Assembly: GCA_021604005.1 (NCBI GenBank)
Contig: BQIV01000016.1
Coordinates: forward strand, 34,115 to 98,114
Direction of reading: 5' to 3'
Origin: Nitrospirales bacterium
GTDB taxonomy: Bacteria; Nitrospirota; Nitrospiria; Nitrospirales; UBA8639
DNA: 64,000 nucleotides
The notes beneath the pieces are model-generated. The model searched no databases. It was not told the DNA's origin and was given only the letters and a program-made list of their open reading frames with translations. Positions 63,695 to 64,000 of the stretch are shown in pieces (the stretch's first letter is position 1; every line of letters begins with the position of its first letter). A program made the translations under genes and the position numbers.

Positions 63695-64000
63695 GAGTGC
63701 CTCGCTCCTTTGACGTCTGGTGTTTGTTGCTCGTGGGAATCCCGTACAAGAAACTTCTGAAGGTATAGTATTTTAACTTTTCATGAAGACCTATTCATCT
63801 GGGAAGTAGTGGTGTCAGAAGAGCTTTTGCTCAAGAACATTACTCATTCCCTTGTTTGTATGCATTTCTTATGGTCCTAGGTTTTTGCATTCTGCCGGGG
63901 TTCGTCCCGGCGGCCGCGGCCCTTTTGTTTTGGCAAAAGGACCCAAAACCATGAACGCCCAGGCCAGGCTCATCGGATGAGCTGAATCCCGGTTGGTGGG
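63695..64000. other. intergenic end of window with a repeat-like segment
   Basis: No gene is seen. From about 63890 a GC-rich stretch has a hairpin CCTTTTG-TTTTGG-CAAAAGG and a GCCGGGG/CCCGGC pair, reminiscent of dispersed repeat elements at gene ends. It is cut by the window end. Confidence 0.4.

Overview
This 64 kb window looks like chromosome from a Nitrospirota bacterium, most likely a Nitrospira-type nitrite oxidiser of moderate GC. That is an inference from gene content: many periplasmic c-type cytochromes, a Tat-exported sulfite-oxidase-like molybdoenzyme, cupredoxins, a PEP-CTERM protein, and the blocks mreBCD-mrdA-rodA-rng-dprA-topA, tig-clpP-clpX and tRNA-Ser/SRP RNA/dnaX-ybaB-recR. 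No NXR, rRNA, phage, IS element or CRISPR array is visible.

Layout. 0-13 kb is mixed: a Rieske-glutamate synthase-like fusion, msrA, a phosphoesterase, a secreted copper-site protein, a geranylgeranyl-reductase-type flavoprotein, an RRM protein, typA, a DEAD-box helicase and an ATP/ADP-translocase-like carrier. 13.4-29.3 kb is a solid minus-strand block for sulfur-compound oxidation and electron transfer: an orphan PAS histidine kinase, a CBS protein, a diheme cytochrome c, a SorA-like sulfite oxidase, a tetraheme cytochrome c, an MBL-fold/rhodanese fusion, an outer-membrane barrel, small secreted proteins, a monoheme cytochrome, a DUF1264 lipoprotein, a zinc ribbon, a rhodanese-DUF2892 membrane protein, a PAS-sigma54 activator, a large periplasmic protein and a cupredoxin. 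29.3-40.4 kb holds small proteins, an unusually short uvrA, ruvB, a KefB-type antiporter and leuCD. 40.9-51.7 kb is the cell-shape/rng/dprA/topA plus-strand operon. 52-64 kb holds a PEP-CTERM protein, clpX-clpP-tig, two tRNAs, SRP RNA, dnaX-ybaB-recR, a histone-H1-like lysine-rich protein and a class II aldolase family protein.

The most interesting observation is a paired regulatory architecture in the sulfur block. The two operons starting with the MBL-rhodanese gene and with the rhodanese-DUF2892 gene each have a GG-N10-GC sigma54-type promoter. About 98 bp upstream of each -24 element is a triple GTTAAC/GTTAAC/CTTAAC array. The sigma54 activator gene lies directly beside one of them. This suggests a self-contained, sigma54-controlled persulfide/sulfite oxidation regulon feeding electrons to cytochromes c.

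A second theme is intergenic inverted arrays built on a 7-nt period (6198-6359, 11725-11813, 59054-59141, 61953-62063). They sit at gene ends and in one case run into a coding region.
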